From Peptococcaceae bacterium CEB3 (GTDB lineage: Bacteria; Bacillota; Desulfitobacteriia; Desulfitobacteriales; Desulfitobacteriaceae), in contig LDXJ01000063.1 of assembly GCA_001029295.1 (NCBI GenBank), positions 310,001-374,000 on the forward strand: DNA of 64,000 nucleotides, written 5' to 3'. The number at the start of each line of letters is the position of its first letter. Position 1 is the stretch's first letter. This document shows, piece by piece, positions 51,815-60,418 of this stretch. Both the position numbers and the translations under genes were made by a program. The notes under the pieces were generated by a model that worked only from the letters and a program-made list of their open reading frames with translations, was not told the DNA's origin and ran no database searches.

Positions 51815-51848
51815 ACTCCCCACCTTATTTCAGGGTGGGGAGTTTTTT
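51815..51848 (+). terminator. Rho-independent terminator after nifJ
   Basis: CTCCCCACC (51816-51824) / GGTGGGGAG (51834-51842), 9-nt loop, followed by TTTTTT. About 60 nt after the nifJ stop. Confidence 0.92.
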
Positions 51849-52160
51849 AGGGCTAGTTTCTTACCACCGCAAGAGGAATTTACCGGACTTCGGCGAATTA
51901 CGAGCTAAAGAAATTGGAAGCGGCGGAGGGAGCGGAGAAGAGGGAGGGACTACAGAAAGGGCAAAGGGAGCCGGAGTGCCAGAGGGGAGGCAAACGGGAG
52001 AGAAAGGCAAGAGGCACACAAGAAAGGAAGGTGAGAGACAGAGGAAGGTGAGAGACAGAGGAAGGCGGGAGCCAGAGGAAAGCGAGAGACAGAGGAAGGA
52101 GGGAGACCCAGGGAGAAACGGAGGCTGAGATAAGAGAAAAGAACGAGAGGTGAAGAGAGA
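51849..52160. other. Purine-rich leader of pxpA
   Basis: No gene. The plus strand from about 51900 to 52135 is almost entirely purine and includes the 17-bp array. A frame through it (Arg/Glu/Gly-rich) has no ribosome site and is not believed coding. Confidence 0.5.
52031..52115 (+). repeat. 17-bp tandem array (5 copies)
   Basis: GTGAGAGACAGAGGAAG twice perfectly (52031-52047, 52048-52064), then three diverged units to 52115. It lies in the pxpA leader. Confidence 0.9.
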
Positions 52161-52913
52161 ATGCATGTCGATCTTAACAGTGACCTGGGTGAGAGTTTTG
52201 GCAGGTTTAAGATTGGTAGGGATGAGGAAATTCTCCGAGTGGTGACCTCGGCTAATATCGCCTGTGGTTTTCACGCGGGGGATTTCAGCGTCATGCACCA
52301 GACGATCAGGCTGGCGGCCGCGGGTGGGGCGGCGTTGGGTGCGCATCCGGGCCTGCCGGACTTGCAGGGTTTTGGACGGCGCTGGATGAGCTATGCGCCG
52401 GCCGAGGTCTATGATCTGGTCCTCTATCAAATTGGAGCGCTGGCCGCCTTGGCCAAGGGGGAAGGGTTGGCCCTCAGGCATGTCAAGCCTCATGGCGCCC
52501 TCTACAACCGGGCGGCGGTTGATCCGGAGATTGCCGCTGCAGTGGCGGCGGCAGTACGGGACTTTTCCCCGGCCCTGCGCCTCTTCGGACTGTCCGGGAG
52601 CCGTTTAATTGAGGCGGGTGCGGAAGCGGGCTTGGTTACGGTCTCGGAAGTCTTTGCCGATAGGAATTATAATGCGGACGGAACTTTGGTCTCTCGCAGC
52701 CAACCTGGGGCGATGCTTCACGACCCGGAGGAGATCGCCCGGCGGGTTGCAGGCATGGTGGAGAGCGGGAGTGTGAAAAGCATCACGGGGCAGGTCGTAT
52801 CCCTGAAAGTAGAAACGATCTGTCTGCATGGCGACGAATCCGGGGCTCTGGGTACGGCCCAAGCTATTAGGGAGGCTCTCCAGGCGGCCGGGATCACGGT
52901 CAAGGCCTGGTAG
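52161..52913 (+). CDS. pxpA: 5-oxoprolinase subunit PxpA
   Basis: 250 residues, LamB/YcsF family: [62 protein letters not shown] and the [15 protein letters not shown] segment. The catalytic/ligand subunit of the ATP-dependent 5-oxoprolinase with PxpB and PxpC, whose genes lie 12 kb upstream rather than adjacent as usual. ATG with GAGGTGAAG upstream. Pyroglutamyl peptidase follows. Confidence 0.95.
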   Translation: MHVDLNSDLGESFGRFKIGRDEEILRVVTSANIACGFHAGDFSVMHQTIRLAAAGGAALGAHPGLPDLQGFGRRWMSYAPAEVYDLVLYQIGALAALAKGEGLALRHVKPHGALYNRAAVDPEIAAAVAAAVRDFSPALRLFGLSGSRLIEAGAEAGLVTVSEVFADRNYNADGTLVSRSQPGAMLHDPEEIARRVAGMVESGSVKSITGQVVSLKVETICLHGDESGALGTAQAIREALQAAGITVKAW

Positions 52914-52987
52914 GCAGTTCGGGTTCAGATGCGTATACACCGCCCGCGGGCTTGCCGCGGCGGGCTCGAACGGAAAGGAGTCTGAAA

Positions 52988-53836
52988 ATGGTTAAGAACA
53001 TCTTGCTGACCGGATTTGACCCCTTTGGGGGAGAAGAGGCCAATCCGTCCTGGGAAGCGGTCCGAGCCCTGGACGGAAGGTATTTGGCCATGGCAGTCTC
53101 GAGCGGGGGAGATCCCGCTGGAGAATATGCTGCCGGGGGAGATCCCGCTGGAGAATACCCTGCCGGAGGAGATCCCGCCAGGGAAAGTGCTCATGGTCGA
53201 GATCCCAGGCAAGAGCGGGCGCTCAAGCGCGATCCCGAGGGCAGAGACGTCAGCGAGGCGACGCCGGCTATGGGAGATCTCGGACAGGGAGAGGTTGAGG
53301 GTGGCAAAAACGGGTGGCAAATCGTCGTCAGACAATTGCCGACGGTCTTCGGTCGCTCGCTTGAGGTTCTGAAACAAGCGATCGAGGAGGAAAAACCGGC
53401 GGCGGTCATCTGTGTAGGGCAAGCGGGAGGAAGGCCGGACATCACGGTGGAGCGGATAGGAATCAATGTCGATGATGCCAGGATTCCGGACAATGCGGAG
53501 CAGCAGCCTGTGGATGTTCCCGTGGTTCGGGGCGGGCCGGCCGCTTGCTGGGCGACGCTGCCGATCAAAGGGATCGTCGGGGCCCTGCGAACCGCCGGAA
53601 TTCCCGCTTCCGTCTCCAACAGCGCGGGAACTTTTGTCTGTAACCATGTGCTCTACGGCTTGTTGCATTATCTGGCCCAAGAGGGCCACCTGATACCGGC
53701 GGGTTTTATTCACATACCGTATCTTCCCGAACAGGGTTGCAAAAATCCCGGGCAGCCCACGATGTGCCAAGCGACCGTGGTCAGGGCTCTGGAGTTGGCG
53801 GCTGCGGAAACCGTGCGCGCTGTCCGTCAAATATGA
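52988..53836 (+). CDS. pcp: Pyroglutamyl-peptidase I (Pcp) with repeat insertion
   Basis: 282 residues, C15 cysteine peptidase: [20 protein letters not shown], then the Glu in [17 protein letters not shown], Cys in [15 protein letters not shown] and His in [11 protein letters not shown], so the catalytic triad is intact. It removes N-terminal pyroglutamate from peptides, yielding substrate for PxpABC. The family is ~200-215 residues. The extra ~65 residues come from an insertion at ~38-105 containing five decapeptide repeats ([10 protein letters not shown] type) encoded by 30-bp units, in the loop after the first strand-helix. Whether the enzyme is active with it is open. ATG preceded by AAAGGAG. 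Confidence 0.93.
   Translation: MVKNILLTGFDPFGGEEANPSWEAVRALDGRYLAMAVSSGGDPAGEYAAGGDPAGEYPAGGDPARESAHGRDPRQERALKRDPEGRDVSEATPAMGDLGQGEVEGGKNGWQIVVRQLPTVFGRSLEVLKQAIEEEKPAAVICVGQAGGRPDITVERIGINVDDARIPDNAEQQPVDVPVVRGGPAACWATLPIKGIVGALRTAGIPASVSNSAGTFVCNHVLYGLLHYLAQEGHLIPAGFIHIPYLPEQGCKNPGQPTMCQATVVRALELAAAETVRAVRQI
53105..53254 (+). repeat. 30-bp in-frame minisatellite (5 copies)
   Basis: Units encode [40 protein letters not shown] and [10 protein letters not shown] inside pcp. The first two are nearly identical, suggesting recent expansion. Confidence 0.9.
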
Positions 53837-54014
53837 TGCATTGGTTCATGGAATGACTTTGACGTTTCCCAGGGGAGCGGCAGGCCGACTTAACTACGGT
53901 CCGGGGCTTTAGCTGTTGGGAGCGTTACACGGTACCTTGGGGCTTTAAATGGTGGGGCCACGAGTATATAATAGCTTGAAAAGGGGCTTGTAAGCGCCTG
54001 TGGGGGGAAAAAGG

Positions 54015-55097
54015 ATGCGGAGATTGGACAAGACCTTATCCGAAGGAACATCGGACGAAGGGGTGACGCTCAAGGGAGTCCGGCGCTGGCGCTCCACGCT
54101 TATCTGGGTGGGCTTGCTCGTTATTATAGGTGTTGTCGTTTCAGTCTTTCTGGATTCCCGCAGCGGAATGCTTCACCGCCTTCCGGTGCAGTGGATCCAT
54201 ATGAGCAAAGCGGTCTTGGTTCTCATCATCGGAGCCATGATTTCTCATCTCCTGGAGCGGGGGCTCTTCCGCTTCCCGATCGAAAAATTGGGGCCGCAGA
54301 GGTCCACAATGGTGCGTTACCTGACGCGGCTCCTACTTTTTACGGTGATTACCGTGGCTGTCTTGACGGCCTTCGGGGTCGGGGTGCCCAGCGTCATTTT
54401 TGGCGGAACGTTTCTGACGGTTATCATCGGTTTGGCGGGACAAACCATCTTTGCCAATATTATCGGGGGAATCTGGCTAATCTTTGTCAGGCCTTTCCGC
54501 ATAGGGGATTACATCGGGATTGTCGCCTGGCAGTTTCCCCTGCTAATGCCCAGTTTTCCCCATGAGGCCACCCGGCCGACCTATTACGGCCGGGTCGAAG
54601 ATATTAACCTGATGTACACGAAAATCCTTAACCGGGACGGCTATCCCCAGCTGATCCCCAATGGAATCATCGCCCAGTCCTTTCTGGAAAACCGAACTCA
54701 TGAAGGAGCCCACCGGGTGCATTTGCGTTTTGACGTCGCCTTTGAAGTGGATTCGGTAATTTTCATGGGAGAATTCAGACGTCGTCTGGAAGCGGAGTTC
54801 CCGGTCGACGAGGGATCGACAGAAGGATGGACAACAGAGAACGAGGGAGGGCAGGCCGCCGGAGCGGGGGGCTCAGGGGTGGCTGCGGAGGCCGTCTCCG
54901 CCCCTGTTGAGGTCACTTTCGCCGATGTCTACCCGACCGCCTATTCGGTTGCGGTCAACATTCACTCCCGGGAAAAGGAGGAGTGGGTACGCAACCGGGT
55001 CCTGGCGCTCGCCGTGCAGATCATTCAGGAACTGCGCCCGGGCACAGATCCTAAATTTGCCCTTGCTTCGAACTCGCCTCATGGGCCAGCAAGGTGA
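54015..55097 (+). CDS. MscS-family small-conductance mechanosensitive channel
   Basis: 360 residues with a first helix ~29-50, second ~65-83, third ~100-120, and the pore helix region GVPSVIFGGTFLTVIIGLAGQTIF followed by the beta domain FVRPFRIGDYI, EDINLMYTKI, IPNGIIAQS. It releases solutes under hypo-osmotic stress. A Gly/Ala/Glu-rich low-complexity loop (~265-295, GGQAAGAGGSGVAAEA) interrupts the C-terminal domain. ATG with GGGGGGAAAAAGG upstream; a GTG 15 nt earlier is less likely. Its last 47 bp overlap the convergent MFS gene. Confidence 0.9.
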   Translation: MRRLDKTLSEGTSDEGVTLKGVRRWRSTLIWVGLLVIIGVVVSVFLDSRSGMLHRLPVQWIHMSKAVLVLIIGAMISHLLERGLFRFPIEKLGPQRSTMVRYLTRLLLFTVITVAVLTAFGVGVPSVIFGGTFLTVIIGLAGQTIFANIIGGIWLIFVRPFRIGDYIGIVAWQFPLLMPSFPHEATRPTYYGRVEDINLMYTKILNRDGYPQLIPNGIIAQSFLENRTHEGAHRVHLRFDVAFEVDSVIFMGEFRRRLEAEFPVDEGSTEGWTTENEGGQAAGAGGSGVAAEAVSAPVEVTFADVYPTAYSVAVNIHSREKEEWVRNRVLALAVQIIQELRPGTDPKFALASNSPHGPAR

Positions 55098-56454
55098 CGA
55101 CAGTGGCGATGACGGAGGCTATGGCAGCCGCCAGGTAGGCGCCGGTCAAACCGGACAAATATGGGGTGCCCAAGGCGCCTTGGGCCGGGGTCCCGTGCGG
55201 GAGGGGGGCAGCGTTGAGAATGGCCCCGGCTGTCACGATGCCGAGGACCATACCTACGTTGCGGGTAGTGGCCAGGACGCTGCCGGCAATTCCGAGCCGG
55301 AAGCGGGGTACGGATCCCATGACGGCACTGTTATTGGGCGATTGGAAAATGCCGGTGCCCAGCCCGAAGGCGCTCAGGCAGAGGCCCACTTTCCAGGCGG
55401 TGGCGCCGCTGCTCAAAACGGCCAGTACGGCTGCCGCCAGGGTGCAAACCGCCGAACCGGCAAAAGCCAGCCACCTCTGGCCCAATTTGTCCGAAAGGGC
55501 GCCCGACAGGGGGGCGATGATCAGAACGGTGAGCGGAAAGGCTGTCATGATTTCCCCGGCCCGGGCCGCGGGGAAGTCGAGGGCTCGCTGGAGCAGAAAA
55601 GGCGTGACGAAGACGATGACATATTGAGTCAAAAAGTTAAAGAGGGCCGCCACGTTGGCCGCGGAAAAAACCCGGCTGTGAAACAAGGTGAGGTCGAGCA
55701 TGGGTTCGGGCAGTTTGTGTTCCAGCCTGATAAACGTGTAGAGAGAAACCAAGGCAATGAGGCCAACGAGGATGGTGGACCAGACCCAGCCCTTGGCGCT
55801 CAGCCAGTTGACGAAGAGGAGCAGAGTGCCGAGACCGACGAAAGCCAAAAGTGCTCCCTGCCAGTCAAAGGGCCGGCGTCCTTGACCGGGGATGGCGGGC
55901 AGGACGGCAAGACACCAGAAAAAGGCAATGATGCCGATGGGCACGTTAACGAAGAAAATAGCCCGCCAACCCACGGTGCTCACCAAGAAGCCACCGAGAC
56001 TGGGCCCCGCCGCCAACCCTAAGGCGATGATCATAGCGTAGAGGCCAAGCGCTCTGCCCCGTTCCTCGGGGGGGAAGACGGCCGTGATGATGGCGGAGGA
56101 CATGGACATGGCCATACCGGCCCCAACCGCCTGCAAGGCCCGTAAGAGGACGAGGACCCCCAGACTGGGAGCGAAGCCGCATAGGGCGGAAGTCGCCACG
56201 AAGAAAAGCAAGCCGGCCAAAAACAATTTTTTAAAGCCCATCAAATCCCCCAAACGGCCGAAAGAGAGAAGGAAGCTGGCCATGACCAGAAGATAGGCCA
56301 TGGAGACCCAGCTCATGGTGGCCGGAGCTACCTTAAAGAACTTGGACATAGCGGGCAGAGCGATGTAGACGACACTGGCATCGATGGGTCCCATGACGGT
56401 TCCGATCAAGACGGAGGCGAGTACCGACCATTTGTTGATGGGGTTGGCTGTCAT
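55051..56454 (-). CDS. MFS drug exporter, DHA2 (EmrB/QacA) type
   Basis: 467 residues, 14 predicted membrane helices. Motif A variant FGRLGDLMGFKKLFLAG, an early acid-containing helix MGPIDASVVYIALP, and motif C-like GPSLGGFL in helix 5 identify the DHA2 proton antiporters. The likely role is export of drugs or other amphiphiles; a substrate cannot be named. ATG with GGAGG upstream. No MarR/TetR regulator lies next to it. Its 3' end overlaps the MscS gene tail to tail by 47 bp. Confidence 0.92.
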   Translation of the reverse strand: MTANPINKWSVLASVLIGTVMGPIDASVVYIALPAMSKFFKVAPATMSWVSMAYLLVMASFLLSFGRLGDLMGFKKLFLAGLLFFVATSALCGFAPSLGVLVLLRALQAVGAGMAMSMSSAIITAVFPPEERGRALGLYAMIIALGLAAGPSLGGFLVSTVGWRAIFFVNVPIGIIAFFWCLAVLPAIPGQGRRPFDWQGALLAFVGLGTLLLFVNWLSAKGWVWSTILVGLIALVSLYTFIRLEHKLPEPMLDLTLFHSRVFSAANVAALFNFLTQYVIVFVTPFLLQRALDFPAARAGEIMTAFPLTVLIIAPLSGALSDKLGQRWLAFAGSAVCTLAAAVLAVLSSGATAWKVGLCLSAFGLGTGIFQSPNNSAVMGSVPRFRLGIAGSVLATTRNVGMVLGIVTAGAILNAAPLPHGTPAQGALGTPYLSGLTGAYLAAAIASVIATVVTLLAHEASSKQGQI

Positions 56455-56884
56455 TTCATTTCCTCCTTCTGTTGCCTTCCTCTGCAGCTGATCGATGAAG
56501 CGGGTGGATTGTACAATATATTCGGCATAATCTGATTAATCCATCTCTATATGTTTTGTACTCTACAGAGCCTATAAGCTTATTGTACCATATTTGGAGA
56601 ACTTTTCACGAAATCAGTCGCGCTTAATCTCTACGTGCTTGGTCGCTTGGCGGAGCCAAGCTTCCAACAGGTGGTGACTATTCGGGCATGGATCCTCATG
56701 GCGTATCAGTGTCACCGGCAGTGGGACCGAACGGGTATTGATAAAGCCGCCGCGAATTGCGAGGAAAGCTAAAGGAATGAGGAAGTGAATCAAAGGGAAT
56801 AGCGGAAGCGGACGCGGTGATAATAGGGATGGTGAAGGGTACTTTTCACGCCTAAATCAGCAAGAACGCGGAGGCAACGAAACG
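56455..56884. other. Divergent intergenic region between MFS and gnd genes
   Basis: No gene. AT-rich segment 56500-56590 probably holds the MFS promoter on the minus strand (TACAAT -10-like elements near 56511-56516 and 56582-56587). GCTTGGCGGAGCCAAGC forms a stem near 56646-56662. Confidence 0.35.
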
Positions 56885-58309
56885 ATGGAAGCTTACTGTG
56901 ACATTGCACTGGTCGGACTGGCGGTCATGGGGGAGAATCTGGCGCTGAATATTGAGAGACATGGTTTTTCTGTAGCCGTATTTAACCGCACCGGTGAGAA
57001 AACGGCTCGTTTCCTGGCCACCGGGGCCCGGGGCAGAGCTGTGGCGGCGGCTTATTCTCTGCCCGAGCTGGCGGGCCTCCTGCGCAAGCCGCGCAAAATC
57101 ATGCTGATGGTCAAAGCGGGCCGGCCGGTGGACGAGATCATCGAACAACTTCTTCCCCACCTGGAGGCGGGAGATATCCTGCTTGACTGCGGCAATTCTC
57201 ATTTTGAGGATACGCGGCGGCGGAGCGCCAGGCTGGTCCAAGCGGGCGTCCGTTTCCTGGGTGTCGGAGTGAGCGGAGGAGAGGAAGGGGCTTTGAACGG
57301 GCCCAGTATCATGATTGGGGGCGACGAGGAGGCTTACCGTGAGTTGGCCGGACTATTTGACAAGATCGCGGCCTGGGCGGACGGGACTCCGTGTGCTTTT
57401 TATTTCGGCCCGGACGGGGCGGGGCATTATGTTAAGATGGTGCACAATGGGATTGAATACGCGGACATGCAACTCATCGCGGAAAGCTACCATTTGCTGA
57501 AGTCGGCTCTGGGGCTGGAGGCCAGGGAGATGGCCGAGGTTTTCCGTGCTTGGAATGCAGGAGAACTGGAATCATTTCTCATCGAGATTACAGCGGAGAT
57601 CCTGGCACGTCCGGATGAGGAGACGGGGCGGCCTTTGGTGGAGATGATCCGGGATCAAGCCGAGCAAAAAGGCACCGGTAAGTGGACCTGCCAAAGTGCC
57701 TTGGAGTTGGGAGTGCCGGCCCCGACCATCACGGAAGCGGTCTATGCCCGCGGCCTGTCTGTTCTCAAAGAGGAACGCGTGGAGGCGGCGAAGGCCTTCC
57801 CCGGGCCGAGGCCGCCTTACGCCGGTGAAAAGGCGAAATTTCTGGCGGCCCTGCGGAATGCTCTTTACGCCGCGAAGATCTGCTCATATGCCCAGGGTTT
57901 CGCTCTGCTTAAGGCGGCCGGCCAAGCTTACGGCTGGGAGATGGATTTGGGCCGGGCGGCTCTCGTCTGGCGGAGCGGTTGCATCATAAGGGCCGGGTTT
58001 CTCGATCGGATCGCTGAGGCCTATGGGAAAAGTCCGGGACTGGTCAATCTGATGCTGGACCCGTTTTTCAGTGAGAGACTGAACCGGGTCCAAACGAGTT
58101 GGCGCTGGCTTGTCGCCACCGCCAAAGAACTGGGGATTGCCACGCCCGCCCTGAGTTCTTCCGTCGATTATTTCGACGGATATCGTACAGCCGACCTGCC
58201 GGCTAATCTGATTCAGGCCCAGAGGGATTACTTTGGAGCCCACATGTTTGAACGGACGGACAGGCCGGGAAAATTCCACGCTATCTGGCGGGATGGCGAG
58301 AAGGGATGA
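56885..58309 (+). CDS. gndA: 6-phosphogluconate dehydrogenase (decarboxylating, NADP type)
   Basis: 474 residues: GLAVMGENLALNIERHGF nucleotide-binding start, FNRTGEKT, GVGVSGGEEGALNGPSIM, the catalytic KMVHNGIEYADMQ and RDYFGAHMFERTD near the C-terminus. It oxidises 6-phosphogluconate to ribulose-5-phosphate with NADPH formation in the pentose phosphate pathway. Stand-alone, with GCGGAGG upstream of ATG. The full-length form with C-terminal helical domain is the homodimeric long type. Confidence 0.95.
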   Translation: MEAYCDIALVGLAVMGENLALNIERHGFSVAVFNRTGEKTARFLATGARGRAVAAAYSLPELAGLLRKPRKIMLMVKAGRPVDEIIEQLLPHLEAGDILLDCGNSHFEDTRRRSARLVQAGVRFLGVGVSGGEEGALNGPSIMIGGDEEAYRELAGLFDKIAAWADGTPCAFYFGPDGAGHYVKMVHNGIEYADMQLIAESYHLLKSALGLEAREMAEVFRAWNAGELESFLIEITAEILARPDEETGRPLVEMIRDQAEQKGTGKWTCQSALELGVPAPTITEAVYARGLSVLKEERVEAAKAFPGPRPPYAGEKAKFLAALRNALYAAKICSYAQGFALLKAAGQAYGWEMDLGRAALVWRSGCIIRAGFLDRIAEAYGKSPGLVNLMLDPFFSERLNRVQTSWRWLVATAKELGIATPALSSSVDYFDGYRTADLPANLIQAQRDYFGAHMFERTDRPGKFHAIWRDGEKG

Positions 58310-58537
58310 TGGAGTTGAGGCCGGCATTTTATAATATAATTGGCATGAGCGAAGTTTAGGGTCCAAGAATATCCGAAAGGAGGTGTATAGGGGGTAATCT
58401 GGAGAATATATATATTGCAAGCAGCGCCGGAAGGCTGGTCAAAGGAGGTGAAGTTAGCTTTCACCTAGAGAGAAAATCCGGCATTATGGTCCGGAACGTT
58501 CCTTATCTATGATAATAACAGGGAGGAGGAATTGGTC
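58310..58537. promoter_or_regulatory. Leader of the peptide importer with two stems
   Basis: TATAAT elements at 58330-58335 and 58335-58340; hairpins AGGTGAA...TTCACCT (58446-58466) and TCCGG...CCGGA (58477-58495). The ~200-nt leader ahead of the binding-protein gene could carry post-transcriptional control. Confidence 0.35.
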
Positions 58538-60244
58538 ATGAAATCGTACCGAAAATACCAAAAATACCAAAAAGTGTTTTCAGTCTTAGTGGCTTTGCTA
58601 ACCGTGGGTTTGTTGTTGTCAGGATGTTCATCGACCCCCACGGCAAACAATGTCAGCAATGCAAATGCAAGTACGCAACCGGTGGACGGGGGAACGCTGA
58701 CGGTTTCCAGCTTTTCTGACATTGTTACGCTCAACCCGCTATTTATCCAAGATACGGCATCTCAAGATGCGGCTACTTTCTTATTTGCGAACGTGTATGA
58801 TCTGGACAGACAAGGAAACTTGGTGGTGGAACCTTGGTCACTGGCGAAAGAGCTGCCCCAGATCAGTGCCGACGGAAAAACATATACGGTCAAACTCAAA
58901 GACACGGCTAAATGGAGCGACGGCCAGCCGGTAACGGCTGATGATCTGATCTACACGATCAACACTATCCGTAATCCGAAAGTGGGCTCACCCGGGATTT
59001 CCGGGTATGATAAAGTGGCTTCCGTGAAAAAAGTGAATGAATATACTGTCCAAGTCACATTAAAACAGGTTTATGCTCCTTTTAAATATTATTTGGCTGC
59101 GGCCGTGGTACCGTATCACATATTGAAAGACGTAAAAGCAAAAGACTTACAAAACAATGTCTATGGCAAGGACCCGGCCAAGACAGTGACGGATGGACCG
59201 TGGAAATGGTCGGAGTGGAAAGAGAAACAGTATCTGTCCTTCACGCGGGATCCCAATTATTGGGGCCCCAAGCCGCATATTGCTAAGGTCATCTATAAAA
59301 TCTATGCCGATCAAAATACGGAAGTACAAGCCCTGATCAAGGGGGATGTTGACCTGAACACAGGTCTCCCGGTGACCGCCTTAAGTGCCGTCAAGCAAAA
59401 GAAGGATATTCGCGTGATCTTGGCACCGGGTCCGCTGTACGAGTACTTGGCCTTTAACTTTAAACCGCAGAACTTCCCAGGCAATTTCGATCCTTTCCTG
59501 GGGCAGAAAACCCGTCAGGCCATCGCTTATGCGCTTAATCGCCAAGGCATGGTCAACGATATCCTGAAAGGGACGGGCAGGATCATGAATTCTCCTTTCT
59601 TGCCCGGATCATGGGCTGACCCCGGTTCGGCGGCGGTCAATTATCCTTATGATCCCGCCAAAGCCAAGGAACTGTTGAAAGAGGACGGATGGACGCCTGG
59701 CCCGGGTGGGATTCTGCAAAAAGACGGGCATCGCTTCTCTTTTGAACTTCAATTTAACGCCGGAAACAGCCGGCGCGAAGCGGTAGCCGTTGTGATTCAG
59801 CAGGAGCTCAAGAATGTTGGGATCGATGTCAAGCCCAAAGCAATTGATTTCTCCTCCTGGATTGATCAGAACGTGAATCCAGGCAAGTTTGAAGCGCTGT
59901 TACTGGCTTGGTCCTTGACAAATCCAGATCCCGATCAGGAGAGCATTTTCAGTTCCAAGTATTTTCCACCGGCGGGCCAAAATAATATTTGGTACAAGAA
60001 TCCTAAGCTGGATGCCCTTTGGGTAAAAGGTTATTCAACCAATGATCAGAACCAGCGCAAAAAGATTTACGCCGAGATTGCCAAGGAGATCTCGACTGAT
60101 CTTCCCTACGTCTTTTTGTATCAATACGGTACACCGGAAGGACTGGGCCCAAGGGTACATTTTGAGCAGAAAGACCGACCTGCCCCTTCTTTGGCTGAAG
60201 GATATTTCTATCATATTCAGAACTGGTGGGTAACAGGCAAGTAA
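58538..60244 (+). CDS. dppA: Peptide ABC importer substrate-binding lipoprotein (SBP family 5)
   Basis: 568 residues. Lipoprotein signal with lipobox LLSG-C (Cys ~30) and a Ser/Thr/Asn-rich tether. The family-5 signature is around GGTLTVSSFSDIVTLNPLF and YTVKLKDTAKWSDGQPVTADDLIYT. It binds oligo- or dipeptides (some members bind nickel or other ligands) outside the membrane. It starts a dppABCDF-type operon. ATG with GGAGGA 7 nt upstream. Peptide import fits the pyroglutamyl peptidase and amino-acid catabolism in the window. Confidence 0.93.
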   Translation: MKSYRKYQKYQKVFSVLVALLTVGLLLSGCSSTPTANNVSNANASTQPVDGGTLTVSSFSDIVTLNPLFIQDTASQDAATFLFANVYDLDRQGNLVVEPWSLAKELPQISADGKTYTVKLKDTAKWSDGQPVTADDLIYTINTIRNPKVGSPGISGYDKVASVKKVNEYTVQVTLKQVYAPFKYYLAAAVVPYHILKDVKAKDLQNNVYGKDPAKTVTDGPWKWSEWKEKQYLSFTRDPNYWGPKPHIAKVIYKIYADQNTEVQALIKGDVDLNTGLPVTALSAVKQKKDIRVILAPGPLYEYLAFNFKPQNFPGNFDPFLGQKTRQAIAYALNRQGMVNDILKGTGRIMNSPFLPGSWADPGSAAVNYPYDPAKAKELLKEDGWTPGPGGILQKDGHRFSFELQFNAGNSRREAVAVVIQQELKNVGIDVKPKAIDFSSWIDQNVNPGKFEALLLAWSLTNPDPDQESIFSSKYFPPAGQNNIWYKNPKLDALWVKGYSTNDQNQRKKIYAEIAKEISTDLPYVFLYQYGTPEGLGPRVHFEQKDRPAPSLAEGYFYHIQNWWVTGK

Positions 60245-60271
60245 GTAAGTCAGGGTTTATCCAATCGTGAG

Positions 60272-60295
60272 ACTCCCACTTCTGCAAGTGGGAGT
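60272..60295. repeat. Hairpin ACTCCCACTT-CTGC-AAGTGGGAGT
   Basis: Perfect 10-bp stem, 28 bp after the binding-protein gene, followed by GGTCCCCGGCGGTTCAC. It may act as an intercistronic stabiliser or terminator, or be a relic of an IS200/IS605 right end, whose subterminal hairpins look alike. Confidence 0.45.
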
Positions 60296-60418
60296 GGGTC
60301 CCCGGCGGTTCACTTGTTGGGGGTCGGGTTAAGTCCGCGTTGAATCCTGGTGAGGGTGAGCAGAGGGAAAGGGATGGGGACGTCCCTCTCCCTCACTTGA
60401 CGAAAGGAGAATCGGAAA

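Noticed and set aside
51811-52128. 105-codon Arg/Glu/Gly-rich frame before pxpA
   Set aside because: It starts inside the nifJ terminator and consists of the purine-rich 17-bp array.
54907-56022. 371-codon plus-strand frame opposite the MFS gene
   Set aside because: Gly/Gln/Asp-rich antisense shadow of a clear 14-TM exporter; no ribosome site or motifs.
58440-58470. Six-codon leader peptide (GTGAAGTTAGCTTTCACC)
   Set aside because: The ribosome site would overlap the start codon, and no regulatory codon run is present.
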